From Dehalococcoidia bacterium UBA3254 (lineage in GTDB: Bacteria > Chloroflexota > Dehalococcoidia > Dehalococcoidales > UBA3254): a DNA stretch of 24,262 nt. The stretch is taken from NCBI GenBank assembly GCA_002362735.1, contig DEUU01000019.1, positions 1 to 24,262 on the forward strand. The letters run 5' to 3'. Each line of letters starts with the position of its first letter. The stretch's first letter is position 1. The position numbers were made by a program, and so were the translations under genes. The notes under the pieces were generated by a model. That model did not search any database. It was not told the DNA's origin and was given only the letters and a program-made list of their open reading frames with translations. Below are positions 8,303 through 14,988 of the stretch, piece by piece.

Positions 8303-8602
8303 ATGTATACCGTAAAAGAAGCATCCGAGAAATTAGGCATCAGTCCGGACCAGGTGAGAAGACTTTTACGGAAAGATGAAATCAAAGGCGAGAAGTTAGG
8401 CAGAGACTGGCTCGTATTCAGCCTGGACTATAATCTGCACAGCGTCCGTGAAGCCTCTAAAAAGCTCGGTATTGGCTCCAGCCAGGTCAGGCGTTTGCTG
8501 GCAAGTGGAAAACTCAAAGGCAAGAAGCTCTCCCGCGATTGGGTAGTCTTGAGCCTGGATTATCAGAGAAAAAGAAAACCGAAATATCAGGTTTCAAGCT
8601 AA
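8303..8602 (+). CDS. Tandem two-unit helix-turn-helix (excisionase/MerR-like) protein
   Basis: The 99-residue protein consists of two copies of a roughly 44-residue unit. The first has TVKEASEKLGIS, QVRRLLRKDEIKGEKLGRDW and FSLDY; the second has SVREASKKLGIG, QVRRLLASGKLKGKKLSRDW and LSLDY. A short basic tail, RKRKPKYQVSS, ends it. Each unit is a winged-helix DNA-binding domain of the excisionase (HTH_17) type, which normally occurs as one copy in Xis-like or MerR-like proteins. The two copies have diverged in DNA sequence, so the duplication is not recent. No phage integrase is nearby, so a transcriptional regulator is more likely than an excisionase. It sits between hypE and the AOR gene, either of which could be its target. 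Confidence 0.85.
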   Translation: MYTVKEASEKLGISPDQVRRLLRKDEIKGEKLGRDWLVFSLDYNLHSVREASKKLGIGSSQVRRLLASGKLKGKKLSRDWVVLSLDYQRKRKPKYQVSS

Positions 8603-8735
8603 ATTCAGGTTAAATCAGGACCCATCCATTAAATTATATCTTCATTGCGAACGCATCATGACTTTTTATGATTCCAAAAGAATGTTTCTCTAAGCCCTAT
8701 TATTTAACATAAAGCACAATCTTTATATTTTTGGC

Positions 8736-8764
8736 TTGATTTATTGTACGAATTGTCTTAATCT
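8736..8764 (+). promoter_or_regulatory. Possible promoter of the AOR gene
   Basis: TTGATT (8736-8741), a 17-base spacer and TAATCT (8759-8764) form a moderate sigma-70-like match about 48 bases before the AOR start. The -10 is only a partial match. Confidence 0.35.
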
Positions 8765-8811
8765 AGCATTAGACGGTAAAAAAAGTTCTGAATAAAAGGA
8801 GATTAATATTA

Positions 8812-10674
8812 ATGGATAAGGTAATGCCAGGCGGCTACACCGGTAAAGTTTTAAGAGTAAATCTTACCGACCGGAAGATAAGTACTGAGGAATTAGACCC
8901 CCTCTTTTGCAGAAGATATATTGGCGGGGCGGGTTTTATTACCTACTATCTGTGGAAAGAACTCAAGCGAGGAGTTGACGCTCTATCACCCGATAATAAA
9001 ATTATTTTCGCCCTGGGTCCGATTTCGGGACTCGCGCTAGCTGGAGCGGCGCGTCACTGCATTGGTGCCAAATCTCCTTCTACCGGCGGTATCGCCAAGT
9101 CCGAAGCCGGCGGTCACTGGATGGCTGAACTCAAAAGAGCGGGTTACGATGTTATTATCGTCGAAGGTAAGTCTGCCAACCCCTGCTATCTGTGGGTGAA
9201 AGATGACAACGTCGAAATTAAAGATGCCAGTCATCTCTGGGGTAAAGATACGAAAGAAACTCAGACCGCTATACGGCAAGATTTAGGGGACGAAAAGGTT
9301 GAGCTAGCCATGATCGGGCAGGCTGGAGAAAATAAGGTCCTTTATGCCTGCATTATGTGCGGTCTCCATGACGCTGCCGGCAGAGGCGGACTGGGTGCTG
9401 TTATGGGTTCCAAGAACCTGAAAGCGGTAGCCGTCAGAGGTACCAAACCTGCTCCCAAGGTCGCAAATGAAGAGTCCTTTAAAGAAGTCAGACAGTGGCT
9501 GGTGGCTAACCCCACACCTCTGCATAAGTTTTTGTCGGAATTCGGCACCGGCGGTCCGGATACGATGCCCTTCGAAACTATGGGAAATCTGCCCGTTCGT
9601 AATTTTCAGGCCGGACTTTTCCCAGACCTGGCCAAGATTCATGTCGGCAATATGAAAGATAATATGAAATATCATATGGACGGCTGCTATGCCTGTTTTG
9701 TTCGTTGTAAAAAAGGAGTTGGTTTTGACGGACCAATGAGCGTAGACCCGGCTTATGGTGGACCTGAATATGAGACCATTGCGGCCTTTGGTTCGGATTG
9801 CGGTGTCAATGACGTTAAAGCCATTGTCAAAGCTAATGAGCGCTGTACTGCTTATTCATTGGATACGATATCTACTGGCAGCACTATCGCTTTCGCCATG
9901 GAATGCTTTGAGAAAGGGTTGCTCACTACAAAAGATACTGATGGTCTTGAATTGAAATTCGGTAACGTAGATGCCATGCTGAAATGCATCGAATTAATTG
10001 CTTTCCGGAAAGGATTCGGTAATCTTCTGGCTGAGGGGACGGCTCGCCTTTCAAAGAAGATCGGCAAGGGATCTGAAGCGTTTGCCATGCATGTTAAGGG
10101 TCTTGAACCCGGTATGCATGAACCCCGGTTGAAGCCTGGCCTGGGTTATTCTTTCATGCTCAATCCCCATGGCGCCGATCACTGCTGGGGGCCGCATGAT
10201 GTGGCATTGCAAAACCCGCAGACTCTGGCCGGGTTTAATATGTTCGGTGTCTTCGGACCTTTGACGGTTGAAGATACAGGGCCCAAAAAGGTGGGATTTG
10301 TGAAGCTTACCCATCTCAATGCAATTCTGGGAGATGCCATGGTTACCTGTAATTTCCTTCCCTATGGCTGGGACGTGAGGGTTAAAGTAATGAATGCGGT
10401 AACAGGGTGGAATACCACTGTTCCTGAGCTGATGCGGGCTGCGGAAAGAATCATCACTCTGGCCAGGGTATTCAATATCAATCAGGGACTCTCGGCCGCA
10501 GATGATGTCCTGCCGGCACGCTTCTTCCAACCCAAGACAGACGGAGTTCTTTCTAAAACAGCTCTTGACCGGAAGAAGATTGATGAAGGCCGGAAATTTT
10601 ATTACTCCCTGATGGGCTGGGATGAGCAGGGAGTACCTTCACCTGCTAAGTTACAGGAGCTTGAAATCGAATAG
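8812..10674 (+). CDS. Tungsten-dependent aldehyde:ferredoxin oxidoreductase
   Basis: AOR-family enzymes oxidise aldehydes to acids with ferredoxin, or run in reverse, using a tungsten bis-pterin cofactor and one [4Fe-4S] cluster in the cytoplasm. The 620-residue product has the N-terminal TGKVLRVNLT and YIGGAGF, the pterin-binding GAKSPSTGG (85-93) and GRGGLGAVMGSKNLKAVA, the cluster cysteines C292, C295 and C299 (CYACFVRC) with C513 near the C-terminus, and the family block CGVNDVKAIV followed by SLDTISTGSTIAFAMEC. Length is normal for AOR. AAAGGAG at 8795-8801 precedes the ATG. It stands as a single gene ended by a strong terminator. The exact substrate is not evident; paralogs in anaerobes act on acetaldehyde, aromatic aldehydes or related compounds. 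Confidence 0.94.
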   Translation: MDKVMPGGYTGKVLRVNLTDRKISTEELDPLFCRRYIGGAGFITYYLWKELKRGVDALSPDNKIIFALGPISGLALAGAARHCIGAKSPSTGGIAKSEAGGHWMAELKRAGYDVIIVEGKSANPCYLWVKDDNVEIKDASHLWGKDTKETQTAIRQDLGDEKVELAMIGQAGENKVLYACIMCGLHDAAGRGGLGAVMGSKNLKAVAVRGTKPAPKVANEESFKEVRQWLVANPTPLHKFLSEFGTGGPDTMPFETMGNLPVRNFQAGLFPDLAKIHVGNMKDNMKYHMDGCYACFVRCKKGVGFDGPMSVDPAYGGPEYETIAAFGSDCGVNDVKAIVKANERCTAYSLDTISTGSTIAFAMECFEKGLLTTKDTDGLELKFGNVDAMLKCIELIAFRKGFGNLLAEGTARLSKKIGKGSEAFAMHVKGLEPGMHEPRLKPGLGYSFMLNPHGADHCWGPHDVALQNPQTLAGFNMFGVFGPLTVEDTGPKKVGFVKLTHLNAILGDAMVTCNFLPYGWDVRVKVMNAVTGWNTTVPELMRAAERIITLARVFNINQGLSAADDVLPARFFQPKTDGVLSKTALDRKKIDEGRKFYYSLMGWDEQGVPSPAKLQELEIE

Positions 10675-10708
10675 ACATTATTCGGACTAATCCTTCTGAT
10701 TTGGCACT

Positions 10709-10741
10709 GGGGCGGCCTTTGCGGTCGCCCCGGTTTTTTTT
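10709..10741 (+). terminator. Rho-independent terminator of the AOR gene
   Basis: GGGGCG (10709-10714) pairs with CGCCCC (10726-10731), with further pairing across the GCC/GGT interior, and is followed by GG and eight T residues (10734-10741). It lies 35 bases after the AOR stop. Confidence 0.88.
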
Positions 10742-10775
10742 CAACCGTCCGGTTGGGAAAATGATGACGGTTGAA
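10740..10775. promoter_or_regulatory. Inverted repeat (candidate operator) over the promoter of the 10834 gene and marR
   Basis: TTCAACCGTC (10740-10749) and GACGGTTGAA (10766-10775) are perfect 10-bp inverted copies with a 16-base spacer. A further small palindrome, CAACCG-TC-CGGTTG (10742-10755), overlaps the left arm. The right arm covers the -35 and early spacer of the promoter at 10764-10792. An autoregulatory site for the MarR protein encoded downstream is one reading; the left arm also touches the AOR terminator T-tract. Confidence 0.5.
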
Positions 10776-10792
10776 CTTGTTTGTATTATAAT
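10764..10792 (+). promoter_or_regulatory. Promoter of the 10834 gene and marR (11170)
   Basis: ATGACG (10764-10769, four matches to TTGACA), a 17-base spacer and a perfect TATAAT (10787-10792). The implied transcript start near 10799 leaves a short leader with AGGAG (10824-10828) ahead of the ATG at 10834. Confidence 0.6.
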
Positions 10793-10833
10793 GCAAATTA
10801 TAGACACTTATGTGCCTGTATTTAGGAGTTGTC

Positions 10834-11127
10834 ATGAGCAACTGGAAAGACGAAGATATTGCTACTGAGGGTCTAATTAAGGAATATCTAGTAGAATTTA
10901 AAGAGGGAATTAGCTGTAATCCCCAGTTATTATTAAATGACAAAGAGAGAATAAGGGTAAATGACTCGCTCGCAGCGACGGAAAAGTTCTGCCTCGAACT
11001 GTTATTAAACCGGAAGAAAAAATTGTATATGCATGATCTGATATTAATGGCGGTGGGTTTTTATGGAGGATATCTTACGGCGCTGGACTATCAGTCCCGT
11101 CTCGGTTCGCCGAATGTTCTCAATTAA
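10834..11127 (+). CDS. Small hypothetical protein upstream of marR
   Basis: I do not recognise this 97-residue protein. It starts MSNWKDEDIATEGLIKEY, is charged and mostly helical in appearance, has two cysteines, and its C-terminal part holds a mildly hydrophobic LILMAVGFYGGYLTALDY segment that is too short and mixed for a confident membrane helix. The start at 10834 is chosen because AGGAG at 10824-10828 is five bases away; the in-frame ATG at 10810 would leave almost no leader after the predicted promoter. It is followed 42 bases later by a MarR regulator in the same direction, so the two are probably co-transcribed. Confidence 0.7.
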   Translation: MSNWKDEDIATEGLIKEYLVEFKEGISCNPQLLLNDKERIRVNDSLAATEKFCLELLLNRKKKLYMHDLILMAVGFYGGYLTALDYQSRLGSPNVLN

Positions 11128-11169
11128 AATAATGTGTTACGTTCAAATTGTCAGGAAAGGATAAAACCG

Positions 11170-11676
11170 ATGGTTAAAATGGATGTTGGAGACAAATCCC
11201 GAAAGGAAATCAATGCAGATGAATTCATGGAGCTCTATTTTCTGTTCGCTCGTGCCAGATACTTATCTTTCAGAGTGAGGGAAAAAGAGCTTCAGAGATA
11301 TAATATGACACCTGAACAAGCTCAGGTGCTAATGATCGCTCAGGAACTGGACAACAAAGGTACTCCTGCCGAGATCTCCCGGAAGCTGGTCCGCCAGCCT
11401 CATACCATCTCAGCTCTGGTCAATCGTATGGAAAGAAAAGGTCTGGTTTCCAAAGTTAAGGACCTGGAACGCAAGAATATGGTCAGAGTTGCTCTCACTA
11501 AAAAAGGAGAGAAAGCCCTGGAGGTAAGCCGTAAGGGCGGGCCGATTCGCAGAATACTCGGCATCTTAAATGAAGGTGAACGCCGGGAATTCCACGATTA
11601 TCTTGAGAGAATAATGCTTAAATCCCGGGAGGAACTGGGTCTTGACCGGGATAATCTACCTGCATCTGACTGGTAA
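11170..11676 (+). CDS. MarR family transcriptional regulator (first)
   Basis: A 168-residue MarR-type winged helix-turn-helix protein, which would bind palindromic operators as a dimer and respond to small ligands. The core runs from YNMTPEQAQVLMIAQEL through SRKLVRQPHTISALVNRMERK (recognition helix) to the wing VSKVKDLERKNMVRVALT and the TKKGEKAL helix. The ATG at 11170 has AAAGGA at 11156-11161. A GTG at 11134 would add twelve residues without a good ribosome-binding site. The likely autoregulatory site is the inverted repeat at 10740-10775. It resembles the second MarR at 16632 (shared TPEQ, HTISxLxxRMExxGL pattern), pointing to one local regulator subfamily. It converges on arfB with a 12-base gap. 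Confidence 0.93.
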   Translation: MVKMDVGDKSRKEINADEFMELYFLFARARYLSFRVREKELQRYNMTPEQAQVLMIAQELDNKGTPAEISRKLVRQPHTISALVNRMERKGLVSKVKDLERKNMVRVALTKKGEKALEVSRKGGPIRRILGILNEGERREFHDYLERIMLKSREELGLDRDNLPASDW

Positions 11677-11688
11677 GTCTTCGCCTCA

Positions 11689-12114
11689 TTAATCACTATC
11701 CAGTTCTGGCTTTGACCTTAAGGATTTGGTCTCGGTGCGGTGGTGTTTACTCTCCAGCCTTCTTTTTTTAGAGGCCAGCGTGGGTTTTGTCTTATGGCGT
11801 TCCCGCGGCTTTTGGGTGGCTTTCCGGATTAACTCTGCCAGGCGTTCCAGAGCATCCTGTCGATTAGCCCCCTGCGTCCGGAACCGCCGGGCTTCAATGA
11901 TGATGATGCCCTTCTCCGTGATCCGTCCCTTTGCCAGGAGTATCAGGCGTTGCCTTAATTCTTCTGGCAAAGAGGTTGAATGAGCAGCATCGAACCGGAG
12001 CTGAACCGCTGTCGCTACTTTATTAACGTTCTGTCCGCCCGGCCCGGAAGACCGGATGAAATCCAGTTGAATCTCGCTTTCGTCCAGTGTAATCTCAGGA
12101 GTTATTTGAAGCAT
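11689..12114 (-). CDS. arfB: Peptidyl-tRNA hydrolase / ribosome rescue factor ArfB
   Basis: ArfB (YaeJ, ICT1 family) releases nascent chains from ribosomes stalled on mRNAs lacking a stop codon. The 141-residue product has the catalytic GGQ in SSGPGGQNVNKV (GGQ at 26-28), the release-factor-like fold that follows (LRQRLILLAKGRITEKG, IIEARRFRTQGANRQDA), and a highly basic C-terminal tail rich in K, R and H that in this family enters the empty mRNA channel. Length matches ArfB (about 140) rather than a class I release factor. The ATG (12112-12114) lies one base after the stop of the upstream universal stress protein, so both genes are read from one transcript. Confidence 0.93.
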   Translation of the reverse strand: MLQITPEITLDESEIQLDFIRSSGPGGQNVNKVATAVQLRFDAAHSTSLPEELRQRLILLAKGRITEKGIIIIEARRFRTQGANRQDALERLAELIRKATQKPRERHKTKPTLASKKRRLESKHHRTETKSLRSKPELDSD

Positions 12115-12115
12115 A

Positions 12116-13003
12116 CTAATTGTGTGACTTCACTATCATCACCGGGGCGTTGGCTTCATTGATCACCTTGTTAGTCACACTGCCGATTCCCCAGTACCGT
12201 ATCCCGGAGTGGCCTGTAGCTGCCATTATTACCAGGTCTACGTACTTTTTTTCGGTATATTCGACAATTTCGCCGCCTACATCACCGCGGGTCTCCCAGA
12301 TTTCGTACTTAGCGGAAATTCCGCTCTTCTTAAAATCTTCTACCAGTTTTTCCAGATATTCTTTCGCCAGCATTTTCCTTTCTTCGGAGACAGGGACCTC
12401 AATCATCTTGTAAGTGACGAGTTCCTTTTCCAAAATATGTAGGAAAGTCACTTCGGCGCGCAGCATTTGCGCCATTTCTTTAACATAGGGCAGAGAAGCC
12501 TCTCCTCTTTTGGTTCCATCCACTGTAGCCAGAATATTCTTCAGGGCAGCACCTTTTCCATGTATGGCAGGCTTGTCAGCTTGAGCCCGGATGAGAGTAA
12601 TCGGTCTCACGGACGCCTTGGTGACCTTATTTGCCACACTTCCCAGCGTCCACCGTGTGCCTACTCCGGACTGCCCGTGGGTTGCCATGATGATGCGGCT
12701 GTTTTCCTGATTATCAGCAAATTTGATAATCTCTTCCGCGGGATGGCCGGTAAGTATTTTTGTTTCTATTTTTAATTCGCTGGCACCGTTCTCCTTCAAA
12801 TATTCTTTGGCGGCTTCTTTGGCTTTTCGTGCTAGAGTGTCCAGGTAAGCTTGTAAGATATTTTCTGATCGATAGTCTGCGGGTTCTTTCACGAATAATA
12901 ATGTTAATACCGTCCCGGTCCGCGCCGCAAATTCCTCGGCATAAGGCAAGGCTACTTCTGCGGTGACTGATCCATCTATAGGAACGATTACTTTCTCTAA
13001 CAC
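12116..13003 (-). CDS. Universal stress protein, tandem UspA domains (first)
   Basis: A 295-residue cytoplasmic protein with two UspA folds. Domain 1 starts EKVIVPIDGS and ends with the ATP-binding glycine motif THGQSGVGTRW followed by LGSVANKV. Domain 2 starts KNILATVDGT and ends with ATGHSGIRYWGIGSVTNKV. Both G-2x-G-9x-G(S/T) motifs are intact, so ATP binding is expected at both sites. The start is GTG at 13003 with AGGAGG nearby (complement of 13007-13016). Such proteins act in survival under stress or starvation; no partner is known. It is more distant from the two other stress proteins here, which share a different N-terminus. Confidence 0.93.
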   Translation of the reverse strand: MLEKVIVPIDGSVTAEVALPYAEEFAARTGTVLTLLFVKEPADYRSENILQAYLDTLARKAKEAAKEYLKENGASELKIETKILTGHPAEEIIKFADNQENSRIIMATHGQSGVGTRWTLGSVANKVTKASVRPITLIRAQADKPAIHGKGAALKNILATVDGTKRGEASLPYVKEMAQMLRAEVTFLHILEKELVTYKMIEVPVSEERKMLAKEYLEKLVEDFKKSGISAKYEIWETRGDVGGEIVEYTEKKYVDLVIMAATGHSGIRYWGIGSVTNKVINEANAPVMIVKSHN

Positions 13004-13033
13004 TGGGCTCCTCCTATATAAAAATGTATAATG

Positions 13034-13063
13034 GTTATATTTTCAGCTTATAAAACTATACAA
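13034..13063 (-). promoter_or_regulatory. Possible promoter of the first universal stress protein
   Basis: On the minus strand TTGTAT (complement of 13058-13063), an 18-base spacer and TATAAC (complement of 13034-13039) lie about 30 bases before the GTG start. Confidence 0.4.
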
Positions 13064-13172
13064 CAATTACCAAAAAATGAATACCCCTTACTAAATTCCT
13101 ATTGTCTTCGCACCAACATAAGATGCAAAATGAAAATATCTGATCGCTGTATTTGTAGATTTTCTTGCAAAC

Positions 13173-13212
13173 GTATTGGCTCCGGCTGGGCTTGATTCCC
13201 CGGAGCCAATAC
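13173..13212. repeat. Perfect 13-bp inverted repeat (strong hairpin)
   Basis: GTATTGGCTCCGG (13173-13185) and CCGGAGCCAATAC (13200-13212) pair perfectly around a 14-base loop. It is GC-rich within an AT-rich region. A short T-containing run (AATTTTATCC) follows on the plus strand, so it might end an unrecognised short transcript; no gene lies directly upstream in that direction. Confidence 0.7.
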
Positions 13213-13265
13213 AATTTTATCCCTCATATTTAGCTCTGAAATAGCATGGTTTTTGGTCCTGAGAA

Positions 13266-13296
13266 TCCATTCAGAAAAATATTTATTCTGAATGGA
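13266..13296. promoter_or_regulatory. 11-bp dyad just upstream of the SnoaL promoter
   Basis: TCCATTCAGAA (13266-13276) and TTCTGAATGGA (13286-13296) are perfect inverted copies with a 9-base AT-rich spacer. The dyad ends five bases before the -35 hexamer at 13301, a usual place for an activator site. It could also be a hairpin. Confidence 0.5.
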
Positions 13297-13300
13297 GAGC

Positions 13301-13329
13301 ATTACATTTTTTCCGGATTATGCTATAAT
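13301..13329 (+). promoter_or_regulatory. Promoter ahead of the SnoaL-like gene pair
   Basis: ATTACA (13301-13306, four matches to TTGACA), a 17-base spacer ending in TGC, and a perfect TATAAT (13324-13329), making an extended -10 promoter. Transcription should start near 13336, directly before the palindrome at 13348-13361. The gene start at 13677 is about 340 bases further. Confidence 0.62.
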
Positions 13330-13347
13330 TCCTACATCTTAAATGAA

Positions 13348-13361
13348 GTTAGATATCTAAC
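13348..13361. promoter_or_regulatory. Palindromic operator GTTAGATATCTAAC, copy 1
   Basis: A perfect 14-bp palindrome at about +12 to +25 relative to the predicted transcript start, where a bound repressor would block elongation. An identical copy lies at 16525-16538 between the divergent alcohol dehydrogenase and marR genes. Length and symmetry fit MarR-family operators. The MarR at 16632 is the natural candidate to bind both. Confidence 0.65.
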
Positions 13362-13676
13362 AACAAGCGGCATCTGTCTATTACCTCAATTGATCGATGG
13401 GATCTTTTTAAGTCAGGTGGCAAGAATCGATTTAATTCTCTGTTCTTTTTTATTCAGGAAATCTTCACCTGAGGCATAAGGGAGACAGAGGAGGATTTTT
13501 TAAATTATAAACACAGGCCATGGCTTTAATTCTGCAGGTTGTCTCGAAGAACAAAGCGTCGTAGCAATTTAAAACGCTCGTTATGCTATGTTAAAAATGC
13601 AAGGATGCCTTTGTAAGAGGAGAAGCCGCCTATCAATAAAACGAAATTTAGTAGAAGAATAAAAGGAGAATTGAAA

Positions 13677-14285
13677 ATGGATTCAGTCCAGCTTGAAAAA
13701 GAAGTGCAAAATATTAAAGACCAGATAGCCATCGACAGATTGGAGAAAATCTACGGTTACTATCTCGATAACCGGATGTTCAAAGAAGCTCTCGAATGCT
13801 TCTCAGAGAACGCCGAATCTATTGAAATAGGGGACCGGGGCGTCTTCAAGGGATATGCCGGTATAAAAAGGTTCTTTTTCGGATTTATGGGAAAGCAGCA
13901 TGAGAAACCCGAGTCCGGACGTTTTGCTTTCCATATGCAGCACCAGGGCGTTGTCACTGTCGCTCCGGATGGCAAAACAGCCAATGGCAGGTGGTATCTG
14001 GTTATGTTACAAGCTCGTCCCTATCCTCCCGGTGGCCCTCTTCGCTCTGTTCTGGGTCACGGGGTTTATGAGAATGAATTTATTAAAGAAGATGGAGTCT
14101 GGAAGTTTTCCAAAATGTTCATGGCTCTGCATTATCGCTCTCCCATCGCGGAGGGTTGGGCTACTACACCCGTGATGGCTCAGGGTACATCTGCGGATGC
14201 GGACGCTCCTCCGACAGCTTATCATCCTTATCCGGATATTGAGGTTGTCCCGGTTCACTGGAAACATCCCGTGACAGGAAAATAA
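13677..14285 (+). CDS. SnoaL-like (NTF2-fold) protein, paralog 1
   Basis: A 202-residue protein of the SnoaL_4/nuclear transport factor 2-like fold, whose enzymes include dehydratases (BaiE, scytalone dehydratase) and isomerases. Visible parts are an N-terminal helix with IYGYYLDN (Y28, Y29, D31), a strand region SIEIGDRGVFKG, AFHMQ (H86), APDGKTANGRWY (96-107), GHGVYENEFIKEDGVWKF and a C-terminal extension ending AYHPYP and HWKHPVTGK. The tyrosine-aspartate-histidine arrangement is compatible with the catalytic set of BaiE-type dehydratases. It is longer than the usual 130-residue core. ATG 13677 has AGGAG at 13664-13668; the TTG at 13671 is too close to it. A second paralog follows after 79 bases. 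The real reaction is unknown. Confidence 0.85.
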   Translation: MDSVQLEKEVQNIKDQIAIDRLEKIYGYYLDNRMFKEALECFSENAESIEIGDRGVFKGYAGIKRFFFGFMGKQHEKPESGRFAFHMQHQGVVTVAPDGKTANGRWYLVMLQARPYPPGGPLRSVLGHGVYENEFIKEDGVWKFSKMFMALHYRSPIAEGWATTPVMAQGTSADADAPPTAYHPYPDIEVVPVHWKHPVTGK

Positions 14286-14338
14286 GCAGCCATCCGGTCA
14301 TTGATCTGATTGGAATTGGCTGCGCAGCTTTTTGTTTT
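14286..14338 (+). terminator. Possible terminator or attenuator between the two SnoaL-like genes
   Basis: GCAGCCA (14286-14292) can pair with TGGCTGC (14317-14323), and the tighter GCTGCGCAGC palindrome (14319-14328) is followed directly by TTTTTGTTTT (14329-14338). The two pairings exclude each other. This may reduce read-through into the second paralog. Confidence 0.4.
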
Positions 14339-14364
14339 ATCACTAAGAAGATAGGAGGTCTATG

Positions 14365-14988
14365 ATGGATTCAATGGAAACGGAAAGAAGGTTGCAGGCA
14401 CTGGAAGATACTCAGGCTGTTGACCGGCTGCAAAAAATATTCGGCTACTACCTGGATAACGGTCAAAATCAAAAAGTGGTTGATTTGTTTTCGGATAATG
14501 CTGAATCAATTGAAATCGCTGACCGTGGAGTGTGTAAGGGTAAAGAGGGTATCCGGAAGTTCTTTCTCGATTTTCTGGGAGAAGGTCGCCACGGTGATAT
14601 GAAAGAGGTACCCACAGGAAGAATGTTGTTCCATATGCAGCTTCAGGGTGTGGTGGATGTCGCTCCCGATGGAAAGACGGCCAGGGGAAGATGGTATATG
14701 CTCATGATCCAGGCCTGGCCTATCAATCCGGGAGAACCTAATAAATCCGTTATCGGGCATGGAGTTTATGAGAACGAGTTCATTAAAGAGGACGGCATCT
14801 GGAAATTCAGCAAAGTATTTATGAGCCTGCATTTTCGCTCACCAATTCCTGAGGGCTGGGTGACCCTGCCTGTAGTGAGCTCAGGAAAGTTTTCCATGTC
14901 CGACCTTCCACCGACTGCCTATCATCCATATCCAAATCTGCAAATCGTACCGTTTCACTGGAAACATCCCGTGACCGGCGAACCTTAA
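14365..14988 (+). CDS. SnoaL-like (NTF2-fold) protein, paralog 2
   Basis: A 207-residue close relative of the preceding gene. It shares IFGYYLDN (Y28, Y29, D31), SIEIADRGVCKG, LFHMQ (H90), APDGKTARGRWY, GHGVYENEFIKEDGIWKF, the FRSPIPEGW segment and the C-terminal AYHPYP with HWKHPVTG. The two paralogs therefore arose by tandem duplication and keep the same putative active-site residues, with differences mostly in the loop before LFHMQ. AGGAGG at 14353-14358 serves ATG 14365 (spacing six); ATG 14362 is three bases away and less likely. The next gene, the alcohol dehydrogenase, converges from the other strand. Function is inferred only at fold level. Confidence 0.85.
   Translation: MDSMETERRLQALEDTQAVDRLQKIFGYYLDNGQNQKVVDLFSDNAESIEIADRGVCKGKEGIRKFFLDFLGEGRHGDMKEVPTGRMLFHMQLQGVVDVAPDGKTARGRWYMLMIQAWPINPGEPNKSVIGHGVYENEFIKEDGIWKFSKVFMSLHFRSPIPEGWVTLPVVSSGKFSMSDLPPTAYHPYPNLQIVPFHWKHPVTGEP

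Larger units (their letters stand above)
13004..13676. other. 673-base divergent intergenic region with several regulatory structures
   Basis: Between the minus-strand stress protein and the first SnoaL-like gene I see no convincing gene. It holds a possible minus-strand promoter (13034-13063), a strong hairpin (13173-13212), a dyad (13266-13296), a near-consensus plus-strand promoter (13301-13329), the GTTAGATATCTAAC palindrome (13348-13361), and an isolated strong ribosome-binding-like AGGAGG (near 13489-13494) not followed by a start codon at normal distance. The predicted leader before the SnoaL gene would be about 340 bases. Confidence 0.7.

Noticed and set aside
8303..8602. Phage excisionase
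   Set aside because: No integrase, attachment site or other phage gene is nearby; a host regulator is more likely.
13246..13479. 77-codon plus-strand reading frame in the intergenic region before SnoaL1
   Set aside because: It runs through the dyad, promoter and palindrome, lacks a ribosome-binding site and looks like translated non-coding DNA.
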